DNA of 64,000 bases from assembly GCA_907163375.1 (NCBI GenBank), contig CAJQUW010001831.1, positions 36,318-100,317 on the forward strand, written 5' to 3'. Numbering within the stretch: the stretch's first letter is position 1; the number at the start of each line of letters is the position of its first letter. The notes under the pieces are model-generated. The model saw only the letters and a list, made by a program, of their open reading frames with translations. It was not told where the DNA came from and did not search any database. This DNA comes from Prostheceraeus crozeri. Its lineage: Eukaryota > Platyhelminthes > Polycladida > Euryleptidae. Both the position numbers and the translations under genes were made by a program. Positions 35,141-45,218 of this stretch are shown piece by piece.

Positions 35141-37504
35141 GTTCGTGGTCTCATTTCAATATGAAAGCCAGTTATACAAGTGCATGCGATCATTGTAGAC
35201 TTAAGTTCGTGTCTTACTGTTGCTCGTTAGTCGTTCTATTGCAATCTTCACACATACAGAGAATTATCTAATGCAGATCAATTTCAAATGTGTGATATCG
35301 ATTTCATAACTCTGTTGTCATCTATTGATGTTACATGCAGGTTCTTTGATGGTTCTGAATTGCCTTCATGTAATAGTGCAACAATATGCGTTACTTCATA
35401 GCAATTGGTTGAGTATTTTGACGATTATCTATCGTCTAATGTTGAATACACAATTTTTAATGAAATATGACAAATAGCTTGTTTCACTTACAATATTTTA
35501 CATATGTTTTGAACCTAACATTCCTTCCGTTTCTGTTTGGCTTGCATGTAATTTCGCCATCGCATTTTTCATGTACTATTGATTACAATTGATGTATATG
35601 ATCTTGTACATTTCTGTTTCTGCAGAGAATATGTCAAAAAAGTAAATAAATTATAAGAAAAATGAGGCTATAATATTAAAACTGTGTAAATGAAAATTAT
35701 GATAAAAAATGCAATATAAATATAATATCGTCAAAGTTATATTTATTCACATCATAATTAATCCTTATCCATACAATCCAAACAGCATGCTGCTTAAGGA
35801 AACTTGTGATGTGTTTTTTATTTCTGTATTGTCTAGTTTGTACATCACATAGCAGGCAAATCGAGCTCTACAAAATCGAAGTAATATAACCTGCTTTTCT
35901 GCTGTGTGGAGATTACTATCAAGAAAAAAAGAAACGATGTATAATCATTCAAAACAAAGAAACCTTAATTACATAATCAGCTTTTCTTCATGTCTGTTTG
36001 TTTAATCTTTTTCATCGTACCGAAGAAAGAGGAGTACATTTAGCTTGAGCGACTCGGTTGATGTGAGGCATCAGCTTTCCGCTTAAAAGGGTGAACAGTG
36101 CTTCAGTCATTTTCGAGACTATGCAAAAGTGCGACTTACATTGTAGGCAAAACAAATTCATCGGTTATTCTCTCTCTCTCTCTACGACAGATCTGTGGAA
36201 CAGTAAAGTTACATCTGTCGGCGTTTTGTAGTGAGCTATGATTAGCAGACAGCACCTTCCACGAATTGTTTATGGTCACATACTCACACAAATCTTGCGC
36301 CAATTGGTTTCAAAAGATGTTGGGATGGATTTCAATTGCCGATCTTGCTCGCACAATGTAAAATGGGTCGGCTTTTGAGGCCTGTCCAGTGTCCATGTCA
36401 CCATAGTGCGATGAAACTTGCTAGTAGGCCCTATATTGTTCAAATTCTGAATTATTTTTCTATATCCATTCAAAACGCGCTCATAGATGCGAATATTTCA
36501 TCAATTTGATCAAAGAGATTTCTGGTATAGGGGTTACTTGTCGGAGCAAATTGTATCATTTTTAGAAATCTGAGTTCTTATGTCCCTTCGAGTGTATGAG
36601 AGCCATCAGGCGTTCAGTTTTGAACCCAACACCCTGTACACCAATGCAGTCAATTAATCAAGCATGCTCCGCCATCATCCATTAACTATTTTCTTTACTC
36701 TCTTATCAGCCGATGCATTTGACCTTACATTTCGGCGGAACTTCGAAATCCTAAGAAGGGAAATAATCTTGATTTTCGAAGATCTACCTGTGTTCGCGTA
36801 CTACTAAGGAATCCAATCATAGTGATCTGTGTTCGCACGAAATGTTCCAGGAAATATCATTCAACTCAAAAATTGTCGGAATTGTGATGCTTTCCTTTCG
36901 TTCTATAGCTCATATCCTGGATGAGGAGAAGTTGGAATGTCTTCGGAATTATTGTCAATTATATCGACGGCTTTGATGTCAGACGTTTTATTTCAAATAC
37001 AGATTTTCGTCTTCTGTAGACGATTTAGTCGCATCGTTGATGATATCGATGTTATGGATGCAGCTCGAATATCATAGGGTAAGCCGGATTAAATTCCAGC
37101 GTCATTGATGAAGATTTACACCTACACGACTGCTTCAACGACACCGCAAGCAACTTCTCAAATGTCAAGATTCAATCTCGAGACTTTGTCTTACTCTCAA
37201 GAGACTTGTCTTGTTAAAGTGCAGCGTCAAATCCAAGAATATTTGATTGAATTTATTCATCCTCGAGAAATGATCTCTCTACAATTTTCTCTAATACATA
37301 ATTGAATTTTTGAATGTTTGGAGAATTGTATTTTGTGTGTTAATATAACAGTGACTGGAAAATTGTCGGAGAATTTATGGAAACTGCTTGAAATACATAT
37401 ATAATATAAGGCCGGTGCGCTAAGCAAACGGAAAAGTCGATGTAAGGACAAACGATGACATTAGTGATGCACTTCTATAATTCCTATGAAGCTTTTACGT
37501 CACT
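35141..37504. other. Intronic stretch without recognised features
   Basis: Strongly AT-rich at 35400-35950, with a short CT run near 36172-36182. No coding motif or dispersed repeat was recognised. Confidence 0.4.
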
Positions 37505-37675
37505 ACTCCCTATACTTGGGGCTTGGACGGTGCTGACATAGTCAGACTTATGGAGCGTTGTAGCACTTTTAGTCCGGATACCCTTCCTGCCGACTTCCAA
37601 TGACACCTTCGGGGATCGACCTCTGGACCAAAAGATCGCTAGGCCAAGCACTTAACCACTGTGCCACGGAGACCA
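37505..37675 (-). mobile_element. tRNA-derived SINE, family C
   Basis: The minus strand begins GGTCTCCGTGGCACAGTGG, with an A box TGGCACAGTGGTTAAGTGC and a B box AGGTCGATCCC (one base short of GGTTCGATCCC). It then carries a body with GTCGGCAGGAAGGGTATCC and GTCAGCACCGTCC. The head and GTCAGCrCCGTC body also occur at 54409-54575 on the plus strand. Confidence 0.75.
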
Positions 37676-37966
37676 CGCACCGGAATTCCTAGAAATATAC
37701 AAATTATAAATTGATATCATGCTCGAGAAAGGCTTGTCGTGAACCCTGCTTAAGCGAGGCACGATTTTTTTGGAAAAGACAGCTGTATATGAACAATTAA
37801 AAGTTTTCAGGATACATTATGTCGTCGTATGATTCAGAGAAAATGATGAGAGGAGAGTTCCTGACCTTAAGCTGAGAATAAAGAGTGCATGGAGTTGAAA
37901 TTCGAGTGTTTGACACAGAACATGTCATAGTAACACGCTATGACTGCGATTACCCATGTCATGGAA

Positions 37967-38545
37967 CAGTGTTCCGCAAACTAAGTTTTTCCGGGAACAA
38001 TGATGTGCGGCCGGTCGACTCGATCCAAAAATTAGGGTTTTGCGGCCGGAAGATCTGATTTATGAGTTATTGTCCTCATTTCAATCAGAAGTGGGAATCA
38101 AGAGGTCTGAATTGATTCATCGATCGCATCGAATCATTGAAATCCGAATTCAAAACGGCTCAATGAATTTTGATCCCAGAAATCATTCTTTACTCCTCTG
38201 GCTGATCCATGGCTGGTTCAACCAGATGAATTGATTGCAAATGCACCATTTGTATCTACGGAAGCTGTTCCACAATGTCGATTGGAGCTGATTGAATTGC
38301 GATCAAATGACGTATTAAAACGACAGCACGGCAGTTTGGTGTCAATTCGTCAATTCTGGAAAAAGTTCACAAAAATCTACGCAATATCAGCACGATTGTC
38401 AGTTCCATGCTTGGATCCACATCTGCATACGAACAAACATTTTCGTCGCTTAATGATGTAAAAAATAAACACAAATCGACTTTCATGCGAGCACACTTCG
38501 GATTTAATCAAATCTGTGGTAACAAAATCCGAACCTAATTTCATT
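37967..38545 (+). pseudogene. hAT-like transposase remnant with hAT-type left end
   Basis: The left end CAGTGTTCCGCAAACT followed by CCGGGAAC and TGCGGCCGG resembles a Charlie-like hAT terminus. The coding remnant has ANAPFVSTEAVPQCRLELIE and RSNDVLK, then IRQFWKKFTKIYA, then after a frameshift MLGSTSAYEQTFSSLNDVKN and KHKSTFMRAHF. This is the C-terminal LELIxLQ...FGSTYxCEQxFS...NKxKxRSRL block of hAT proteins related to GTF2IRD2/ZBED-type domesticated genes. Many stops lie upstream. A second TGCGGCCGG near 38767 may mark the right part. I found no target-site duplication. Confidence 0.65.
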
Positions 38546-38918
38546 AAACTTTGTTCTGAAATCCGATTACATCCACCACGTTGATATTCTTTCTTTCTGT
38601 AATCAATTATAATTCGTTCGTTCAGAGTTTCTTCTGTCTAATGAATAATCTAGTAAGATCTTTTAGTTTGTTTAAAATCTAATAAATGATAAAATCTATA
38701 GTTCTGGTAACCAATAATTGAATGATGCAAATAAAATAGTAGTATATAGAAGATGGAATTCTAAAATGCGGCCGGAACGAAAAGTATTTACCTGAATTTA
38801 CCTGAATGGTACCAATGACAGAGATCATATTTACAAGTCATCAATACAGTAGTCACCTTTACTGTAAAAAAATCGTGCAAAAATAAGCCTTTAAAATTCA
38901 GATTGATTAGATTGGTCT

Positions 38919-39137
38919 GATGCTGTCCTCGAGGTCATTAACAATTGCATCTCCTCCTTGTATGCTAATTTTCCATCCCAGCATTCCAACGAAGTCCTGA
39001 AATCCAAGGAATACAAAGAATTTATTTCTGATCTTCGAGAAGTGTATGGAATTACTATGGCGGACACGGTTGCTAATCATTTTGTCATCGTGGGTAAGAA
39101 ATTCTACCCATTTGAACGAGCTAGGCTTGAACCTTGA
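38919..39137 (+). pseudogene. Penelope-like element N-terminal fragment
   Basis: A 72-codon frame contains NEVLKSKEYKEFISDLREVY followed by GITMADTVANHFVIVGKKFY. Penelope-like proteins carry an equivalent segment upstream of the palm (LxxLHxxYVxVPADKAxNNxxxVCKKYY); ADTVANHFVIVGKKFY fits it at most conserved points. The frame ends shortly after, so only this block survives. The evidence is one motif read by eye. Confidence 0.5.
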
Positions 39138-40258
39138 TAGATTCTGTGTCGTTGCTAATATCTAACTTTCTCACTATCTCCGTGGTTCCATCATTGCCGA
39201 GCATTACACCACCATCAAGGATTGTTTTGATATCACGTCTAAGGATAAGTTTACGGGCTTCAATCCTTGCAAAATACATACTGTCTGCTGGTATCTTAGT
39301 TTTATCGTGGAGAGGAACTAAAGTGACTGCATCCAAACAAATGAATTTACCAAATATATTGTGAGGCAGGACAACCCGTCAAATTTATTACTTATTCGCT
39401 ATTTGTAGCATAAACCTGATAGTAGTACTTATATAGCTATTATGAGTAGTGTTTAAAGTATGTTGCTATTATTTGTACGGATATTACATAGATGCATTCG
39501 TGGGTGAATGAACATGTCAATCATTCAAATCACGACTTCATATACAGCATTATACCAACGGTTTTTAGTGATTGAAATGATGAAAATGCTCAATTATGTA
39601 AGAAATTGATAACAATTATCGATTTTCAAAAAGTGCATTTTCAAAGTTCAAATTTATGAGGCTCCCATGAGCCATATTTTACAAAATTTGGGTCGCACAT
39701 CAGCAATACATAGAAACTTAAAGTCTTGAATAATCAGAGTCGTAGCTATTGTAGCTTTGGTGCAATATCATAAAATCGAGTTATTGAGACTAGAATGGAC
39801 ATCAGCTGTTTGTTGATGGTAATTTCAGCTGCTCGTCTATGCACCGATTGCTAGATCACCAGAGAATCAAATTACTGAAACATGCAAGTTATTTTATCGA
39901 AATATTTTTATAAATGAAGAGAAGTGAAGATAACTGTGGATATTTACGAAGTGCACTGGTTCTCTGCCGGTATTCTCCTATCTTCAACCAATGGACGTCG
40001 CCATTGTTTCATGACAACGAAGTCCACGACGTTTTATTGCTTCCAATATCCATATCCGTTTTATACTTCATTATCACAGAGTGTCGGACGTCTATGGTTA
40101 AATGTATCGAGCTGTCGTCGTGAGGAAATACCAAGTGATTAGAAAGTGCTCATCGTGTATTTTTTTGAAAAACCCCATTTTGCCTGAAAAGTGGTAGGGG
40201 GAGGGGAAATGTCAAACACATAAAAATAACAGTTCATTATCAAAACCGCAGTCAGTAG
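39138..40258. other. Intronic stretch with no recognised gene
   Basis: Overlapping 71-76 codon frames on both strands at 39121-39364 show no family I know. The rest is AT-rich. Confidence 0.4.
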
Positions 40259-40514
40259 TCAATTCATGTTCTCCCTTACACTTTTTGGCGCATCCTTGAC
40301 AATCTGCCGCCATTTCAATCTGTCCTCCGCCTTCTCCTTCCAAGTTCTCCAATCTTTCTCTGTGCTTTCCAGGTCTGTCCTGATGCAGTCCTTCCAGCGA
40401 ATCCTTGGTCGTCCCCTTCTTGTCATTGTGTCATCCACCTCTCCCACTTGTTCCACTACCCTTTCGTCTCCCATCCTTGCCACATGCCCTACCCACCTCA
40501 GCTCCTTTCCACCT

Positions 40515-42032
40515 CAGGGTTGCCACAAACCGGGGAAAAACCGGGAATTTAGAAAAATAAATTCCCGGTCTTGAAAACCGGGAAAATACTTTCAAACCGG
40601 GATTTTTTATATCGTTATTCAAGTACTATTGTGGAATACTGTACGAATAGTCTTGACATTGTCGCATGGTCAAGCAAGTGTAGAGCGCGGATTTTCAATC
40701 AACAAGGAAGCATCCCTGGTTAATTTGGGCCAACATAACCTCATTGCCAAGCGAGTGATCAAAGACTATTTACAACATATAGGTGTGGAAAATATTGTTG
40801 TTTCAGAATCTTTACTGAAATCCGCCAAACAGGCAAGACAGAAATATGAAATTCATTTGAAAGAAAATCAATCCGAAGAAAAGTCAAAGGCAAATAATGG
40901 TAAAAAGGCGGCCATCCAGAGTCAACTAATTCTCCTGAAACAGAGGAAGAAAGCGATCGAACGAGAGGTCGAAATAATGGACAGTGATGCTGCCATGTTT
41001 TACGATCGAGCTGAAAAAGAACATGATTTTGCACGCTTGTCTGAAGCAAATGCTTTGTCCAGATCAGCAAAAGACAAGCGTTTGCAGCTTAGCATCTTAG
41101 ACAAAGAACAGTCAAATCTTTCAGAAGAGCTCACCAGATGTTCGTAGTGAAATTTTGTTGAATTTATTGTCTCTACTGGGAAAACGGAAATAACACATGA
41201 TGAAGCATGAACGTAATATATGCATCAGAAATATTCAAAATATCTTGAGTGCACCAAATGCATTACCTTTGCCCATCATCGGAAGTGATAGGTTGTACTA
41301 TGAAGTGGCTTCCGCTTCCTGGTTTTATCATATTGAAATATATGTAATTATAATTTTGGTCAAAGTACAATCAGGCAATAATACTCAATCGACTGAATAG
41401 ATTAATTGACTCGTTTGATTTGATTTGCGTTGCCTGATACTTTCTATTTTCCCTCTATTTGCATACCAGCAATACATTCAAAAGGACTTGTAAAAAGAGC
41501 TATCTCAATTCTCTCCCTTAGATCAACAAAGACAAATGATAGAAGAAAAATGTCTCGTTATTCCGTTTTGCCATCCGTTTGTTAAACGTTTGTTTTATAT
41601 TACTATGATCTATCAGAACTTGCATTTACAGTTTTAGATTGATTACCATACCGGTATTTCTTCTTGTTTATGATCATATTGAGATATTGTTTTTATTCGT
41701 GAGATTATTCAGATGATATATTTGAATATAGAAACCTTGTAATTTTGTTTATTTTCTTGTGTAATTTTTATAGTGTTATCATGTATTCTACTCAAATTTA
41801 TGGCGTTTTACTACCTTTCAATATATGCATTCATGACCTAAAAATGTTTCCTTTTTTATTGGAGAATGGGAAATACAGGGTTAAAGCTACTTAGAATCTT
41901 AGTTATGAGGCTATTTTTAACATCAGATAAGTCCAAGCTACATTGAAATTATTCATAAGAGTATCAAGGAATTTCATTGCAAAACCGGGAAAAGACCGGG
42001 AAATTCATCTGAGAACATTTGTGGCAACCCTG
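40515..42032 (+). mobile_element. 1518-bp hAT-like element inserted in a LINE
   Basis: Perfect 15-bp inverted repeats CAGGGTTGCCACAAA (40515-40529) and its complement (42018-42032) are flanked by CCACCT at 40509-40514 and 42033-42038. Several CCGGGA copies lie within 100 bp inside each end, probable transposase-binding repeats. The interior holds a 172-codon frame with a hAT-like dimerisation motif. Six-base duplications are shorter than the 8 bp usual for hAT, so the superfamily assignment is open. The insertion is clean and both ends are intact, implying recent activity. Confidence 0.9.
40629..41147 (+). CDS. hAT-like dimerisation domain plus coiled coil, carried by the 1.5-kb element
   Basis: The frame begins TVRIVLTLSHGQASVERGFS then INKEASLVN and IAKRVIKDYLQHIG. 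The LSHGQASVERGFS block matches the C-terminal dimerisation motif (LPxSxAxxERxFS) of hAT transposases. Residues about 75-170 are a charged heptad-like helix (LLKQRKKAIEREVEIMDSD, AMFYDRAEKEHDFARLSEAN, LSILDKEQSNLSEELTRCS). No catalytic core is upstream inside the element, so it is a deletion derivative or the 3' exon of a longer gene. The absence of stops fits a young copy. The protein alone could not transpose; it might still dimerise with a full transposase, which is speculation. Confidence 0.7.
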   Translation: MWNTVRIVLTLSHGQASVERGFSINKEASLVNLGQHNLIAKRVIKDYLQHIGVENIVVSESLLKSAKQARQKYEIHLKENQSEEKSKANNGKKAAIQSQLILLKQRKKAIEREVEIMDSDAAMFYDRAEKEHDFARLSEANALSRSAKDKRLQLSILDKEQSNLSEELTRCS

Positions 42033-43126
42033 CCACCTCCTTTTGTGTCACCGGTTTCTTCAATCCAACTTCTTCCCTCAGTTCCCCCATTCTCGTTTCT
42101 CCACCAACCTTACACCAATGACGCGCCTTATCCAGTTACCGGTATTTTCACACACTTGTAGCATTTTCTGCTGCTGCTCCGTTAGTCCCATCGTTTCTAG
42201 TCCGTAGAAACCGTTGACACAGGTTTCCAAAACCTTTCCTCGTATCCTCTGACCATTTTTTCTGTCCGCCAGCACTCCTGCCTCTTTCCTATATGCCCCA
42301 GTTCCGGCCTGTATCCTTCTTCTTGCTTCTGCATCGCTCCGACCATCTTCAGAGACCATTCCATCAAGGTACACAAGCTTATCTACCTGCTTCCACCTCT
42401 CTCACACTCACAGCCAAGTCTCTCCACTCCCTGCCTATCCACAACACTTTCGTCTTCGCCAAGCTCATTCTCAGACCATGAGACGTAAAATTTCTCTCCC
42501 AGTCTTTCAGCCTCTCTTCTAGCTACTACCGCTAGGTCATCCGCGTACAACAATTTCTTCATGGTTTCCTTTTCACTGCTTTTCTTGCTAAATAGCTCTA
42601 TTACCATTATGAATAGAAATGGGCTCGAATCACTACCCCGTCTTAGGCACATGTGCACTTCAAAATCATCACTGCGCTTCGCTTGTAATAATGTATTAAA
42701 ATTCATGCTTACAAGTATTATTTGCTTCTAAAAGATTGGCAATGAGTATCAGGTTAAATCCTTTCTAATTTCATTCAGGTGCTTGATACGTAAAACTCAG
42801 AAATTTCTGATATAAAATCGACAGCGCATGTGAACTGAGTGGATTATTGCGGTAGAGGTAAGAAGGTTCAATGATTTACTTCAGGTCGTGTTTGCGAACA
42901 AGAAGAGAATCAACAGTGAACGTGATGTTGTCTCTGTCTCTTCTTTATCTCTGTTTTACAACAAAGTTTCACTCAACATTAATTGCTGTTTGATGGCTAT
43001 CACGTGTCCTACTCAATCGGCAATTCTTGCATTCAAAGGTCAAGCTGTTTTCCAGTCAGTTTGTGAGATGATGTTTATTTAATGAGTATATCATGACCAT
43101 AGAGTCGCGTGCAGCATGCCCACAGC

Positions 43127-43382
43127 CATAGAAATTGACAACAATGAAACCTCTAGAATGGAAATTAAGCTTCATGCAATACACAATAGTGGCACATAAA
43201 TCGCACGCATTTTCACTTAGATACACTTGTCAACGGCTGTATCATTGGGTTAGAATCAGTCACATGCGTAATTCTAAGCTTTTCATTGGTGATTCATGCC
43301 CCAACTTAGTTCCCCCGGCTGTGCCGCGACCTTGAGTCAATTTCCATTCTAGTCAACTTCAGATAAACAGTTTATTTCTATG
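43127..43382 (+). mobile_element. MITE family M1, copy 1
   Basis: The outer ends are CATAGAAAT and ATTTCTATG. An inner 14-bp inverted pair CTAGAATGGAAATT (43153) and AATTTCCATTCTAG (ending 43352) encloses 200 bp. The body includes GGGTTAGAATCAGTCACATG, CTAAGCTTTTCATTGGTG, and TGCCCCAACTTAGTTCCCCC. A second full copy is at 55971-56225 and a partial inverted copy at 51897-52005. Confidence 0.8.
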
Positions 43383-43399
43383 ACCATAGATGTCGTGGC

Positions 43400-44012
43400 A
43401 TCGATACATGTTGGTGAAGTTGACGTTAGATTGTCTCTTGTAGTGCAATTTGCGTGTCCATCTGGTCCTGAAGGACTTTGACTTTCACGCATTCACATGT
43501 AAACGAAGTCACGGCGATGTTATGCCACGCGAAATGTTATTCAGCGCTTGCGTTGAAAGGCACTGTTGCTAAATCCTCAGTTAGAAAAAGGATCAAGTTT
43601 TCAAGATTGATCTCGTCCCACGCCAACATCTTAATCCCAGATTGGTCATTTGGTTAGACTTGCTGCGTTCACTCCGCTCACTTCACAAGTAATTGCTGGA
43701 GCGAGCACTGCATTGGAGCGTTGTCTGGTGGATGCCGTGGTTCGCAGACATCAGGAGAAGGATAAGCTTACTGAGGTGGGTTGTAGGTTGGTGCCTATGG
43801 ATGGCTCATTACAACATACGGCTGATGGCCGGGGGGCGACAGCAAGCCTTGTAGTTGCACAAATGTGACAAACAAAGAGCAAGACTCGCGAAGTCAGTAG
43901 CACGATCTCAGCTGGCTCACTCACTTACCGGACAGTTTTTTCATCAAACATTTTATCTTGTCGTCAGTGACTTTACTCAGAAGCGTTTAAAAATTGTCTT
44001 TATGACCTTTTT
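43400..44012. other. Intronic stretch with no recognised gene
   Basis: It has a 72-codon frame (43650-43868) with no recognised motif. Nothing else was noted. Confidence 0.35.
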
Positions 44013-44222
44013 TGCATTTGTGAAGGACGGGGTGGAGTTGGCGTCTTAGTGACTGGTCTGCTGCCGGTTGGAGGGGAAACCTGACCCGGCAGGCTAGCCG
44101 GTTGCATTTGTGAAGGACGGGGTGGAGTTGGCGTCTTAGTGACTGGTCTGCTGCCGTTTGGAGGAGAAACCTGACCCGGCAGGCTAGCCGGCTGCATTTG
44201 TGGAGGGCCGGGGTAGAGCTGG
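44013..44222 (-). repeat. 90-bp tandem repeat, in frame, 2.3 copies
   Basis: Copies start at 44013, 44103 and 44193, exactly 90 bp apart and nearly identical. On the minus strand the unit encodes 30 residues, QPASLPGQVSPPNGSRPVTK then TPTPPRPSQM, within a 102-codon frame (44000-44308). A second minus frame is open as well. The two full copies differ by about two bases, one changing Asn to Thr. I do not know whether it is translated. Confidence 0.8.
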
Positions 44223-44309
44223 CAACTACAATGTATAACTCCATCATCAGGTGAGAAGAATACATAACTGAGACAGACTGCATATGACCGGTAATTGCTA
44301 ATGTTCATT

Positions 44310-45022
44310 TGACGAGTGGTTCCAACTAAGGATTTCGGTTCTGTTTACTGTTCTATTGCGAGATCACATCTCTAGAAATATTTCGAGTAGTGATTTTTAC
44401 TGTCCTGTGGGATACTTAGTATCCGGACAGTGATCATAAACTGCATTGACAATTGGACAGTTACTGTCGACGTAGCTACCGGATACAAATAACATATCGT
44501 TTTTAGATTGTAAATCAATCATTTCTGTCATTGAAACCATGATAGATTTCATCATTAAATAGAAATGGAGGAAATCCCGCGACAAGTAAATCATAACTCG
44601 AGTCAAAGCTATCTCCGCCTCTTCGGTGTCTGTATGTTGACAAGGGCTTATCTGAATTTGCACTCACATGACAATACTCTGTGCTGTCGCTCGAACTTTC
44701 TGTCAATGAACGTGTGGTCAAGAAGAGACAATTGGCGCATTTCCTTCATAGATGTTAGATGATCATTCACTTTTATCTTTCCGCAAGCTGATTATTTTTC
44801 CTTTTCTGTTATGCAGGATAAATGTTTTCATCGGTATTCATCCACACCTTGATTGATTGTATCAGGAAATTCTCATACGATGATGAAAATCATCCCAGTA
44901 GCCATTTGTAATAGAATATAATGCTTACTAATTTAAATTATTAATTGAAGTAGTCCTAACGAAGACTGATGGCGTTTTCCAATCCGCAAGTGTACAGATG
45001 CAATGCTACTGTAACCATTCCA
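44310..45022. other. Intronic stretch with no recognised gene
   Basis: AT-rich, short frames only. It ends at the possible boundary of the 4.8-kb structure. Confidence 0.35.
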
Positions 45023-45218
45023 GTACGAAAATTTTTTGGAAAACATTAATGAAAAATATAATGAAAAATACAATGAAACAGTATAATGAAACCACTAATG
45101 AAACATTAATGTTTTGTCTACGGAAATTCAGCCATTTCATTAGTATTTCCATTAGTATTTCATGTAATGTTTCATTAGTATTTCATTAGTATTTACATTA
45201 CATGGAGCATACGCATGG

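Larger units (their letters stand above)
40259..42706 (-). pseudogene. LINE reverse transcriptase split by a DNA transposon
   Basis: Two minus-strand pieces belong to one element. The 5' piece (42706-42040) reads RRGSDSSPFLFIMVIELF (palm), KLLYADDLAVVARREAERL (the YADD catalytic box), LVYLDGMVSEDG, TGAYRKEAGVLAD and MLQVCENTGNWIRRVIGVR. The 3' piece (40510-40259) continues LRWVGHVARMGDERVVEQVG and TRRGRPRIRWKDCIRTDLES. A 1518-bp hAT-like element with its 6-bp duplication separates them. The LINE has one in-frame stop near 42375 and lacks everything upstream of the palm, consistent with 5' truncation before the later insertion. Confidence 0.9.
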
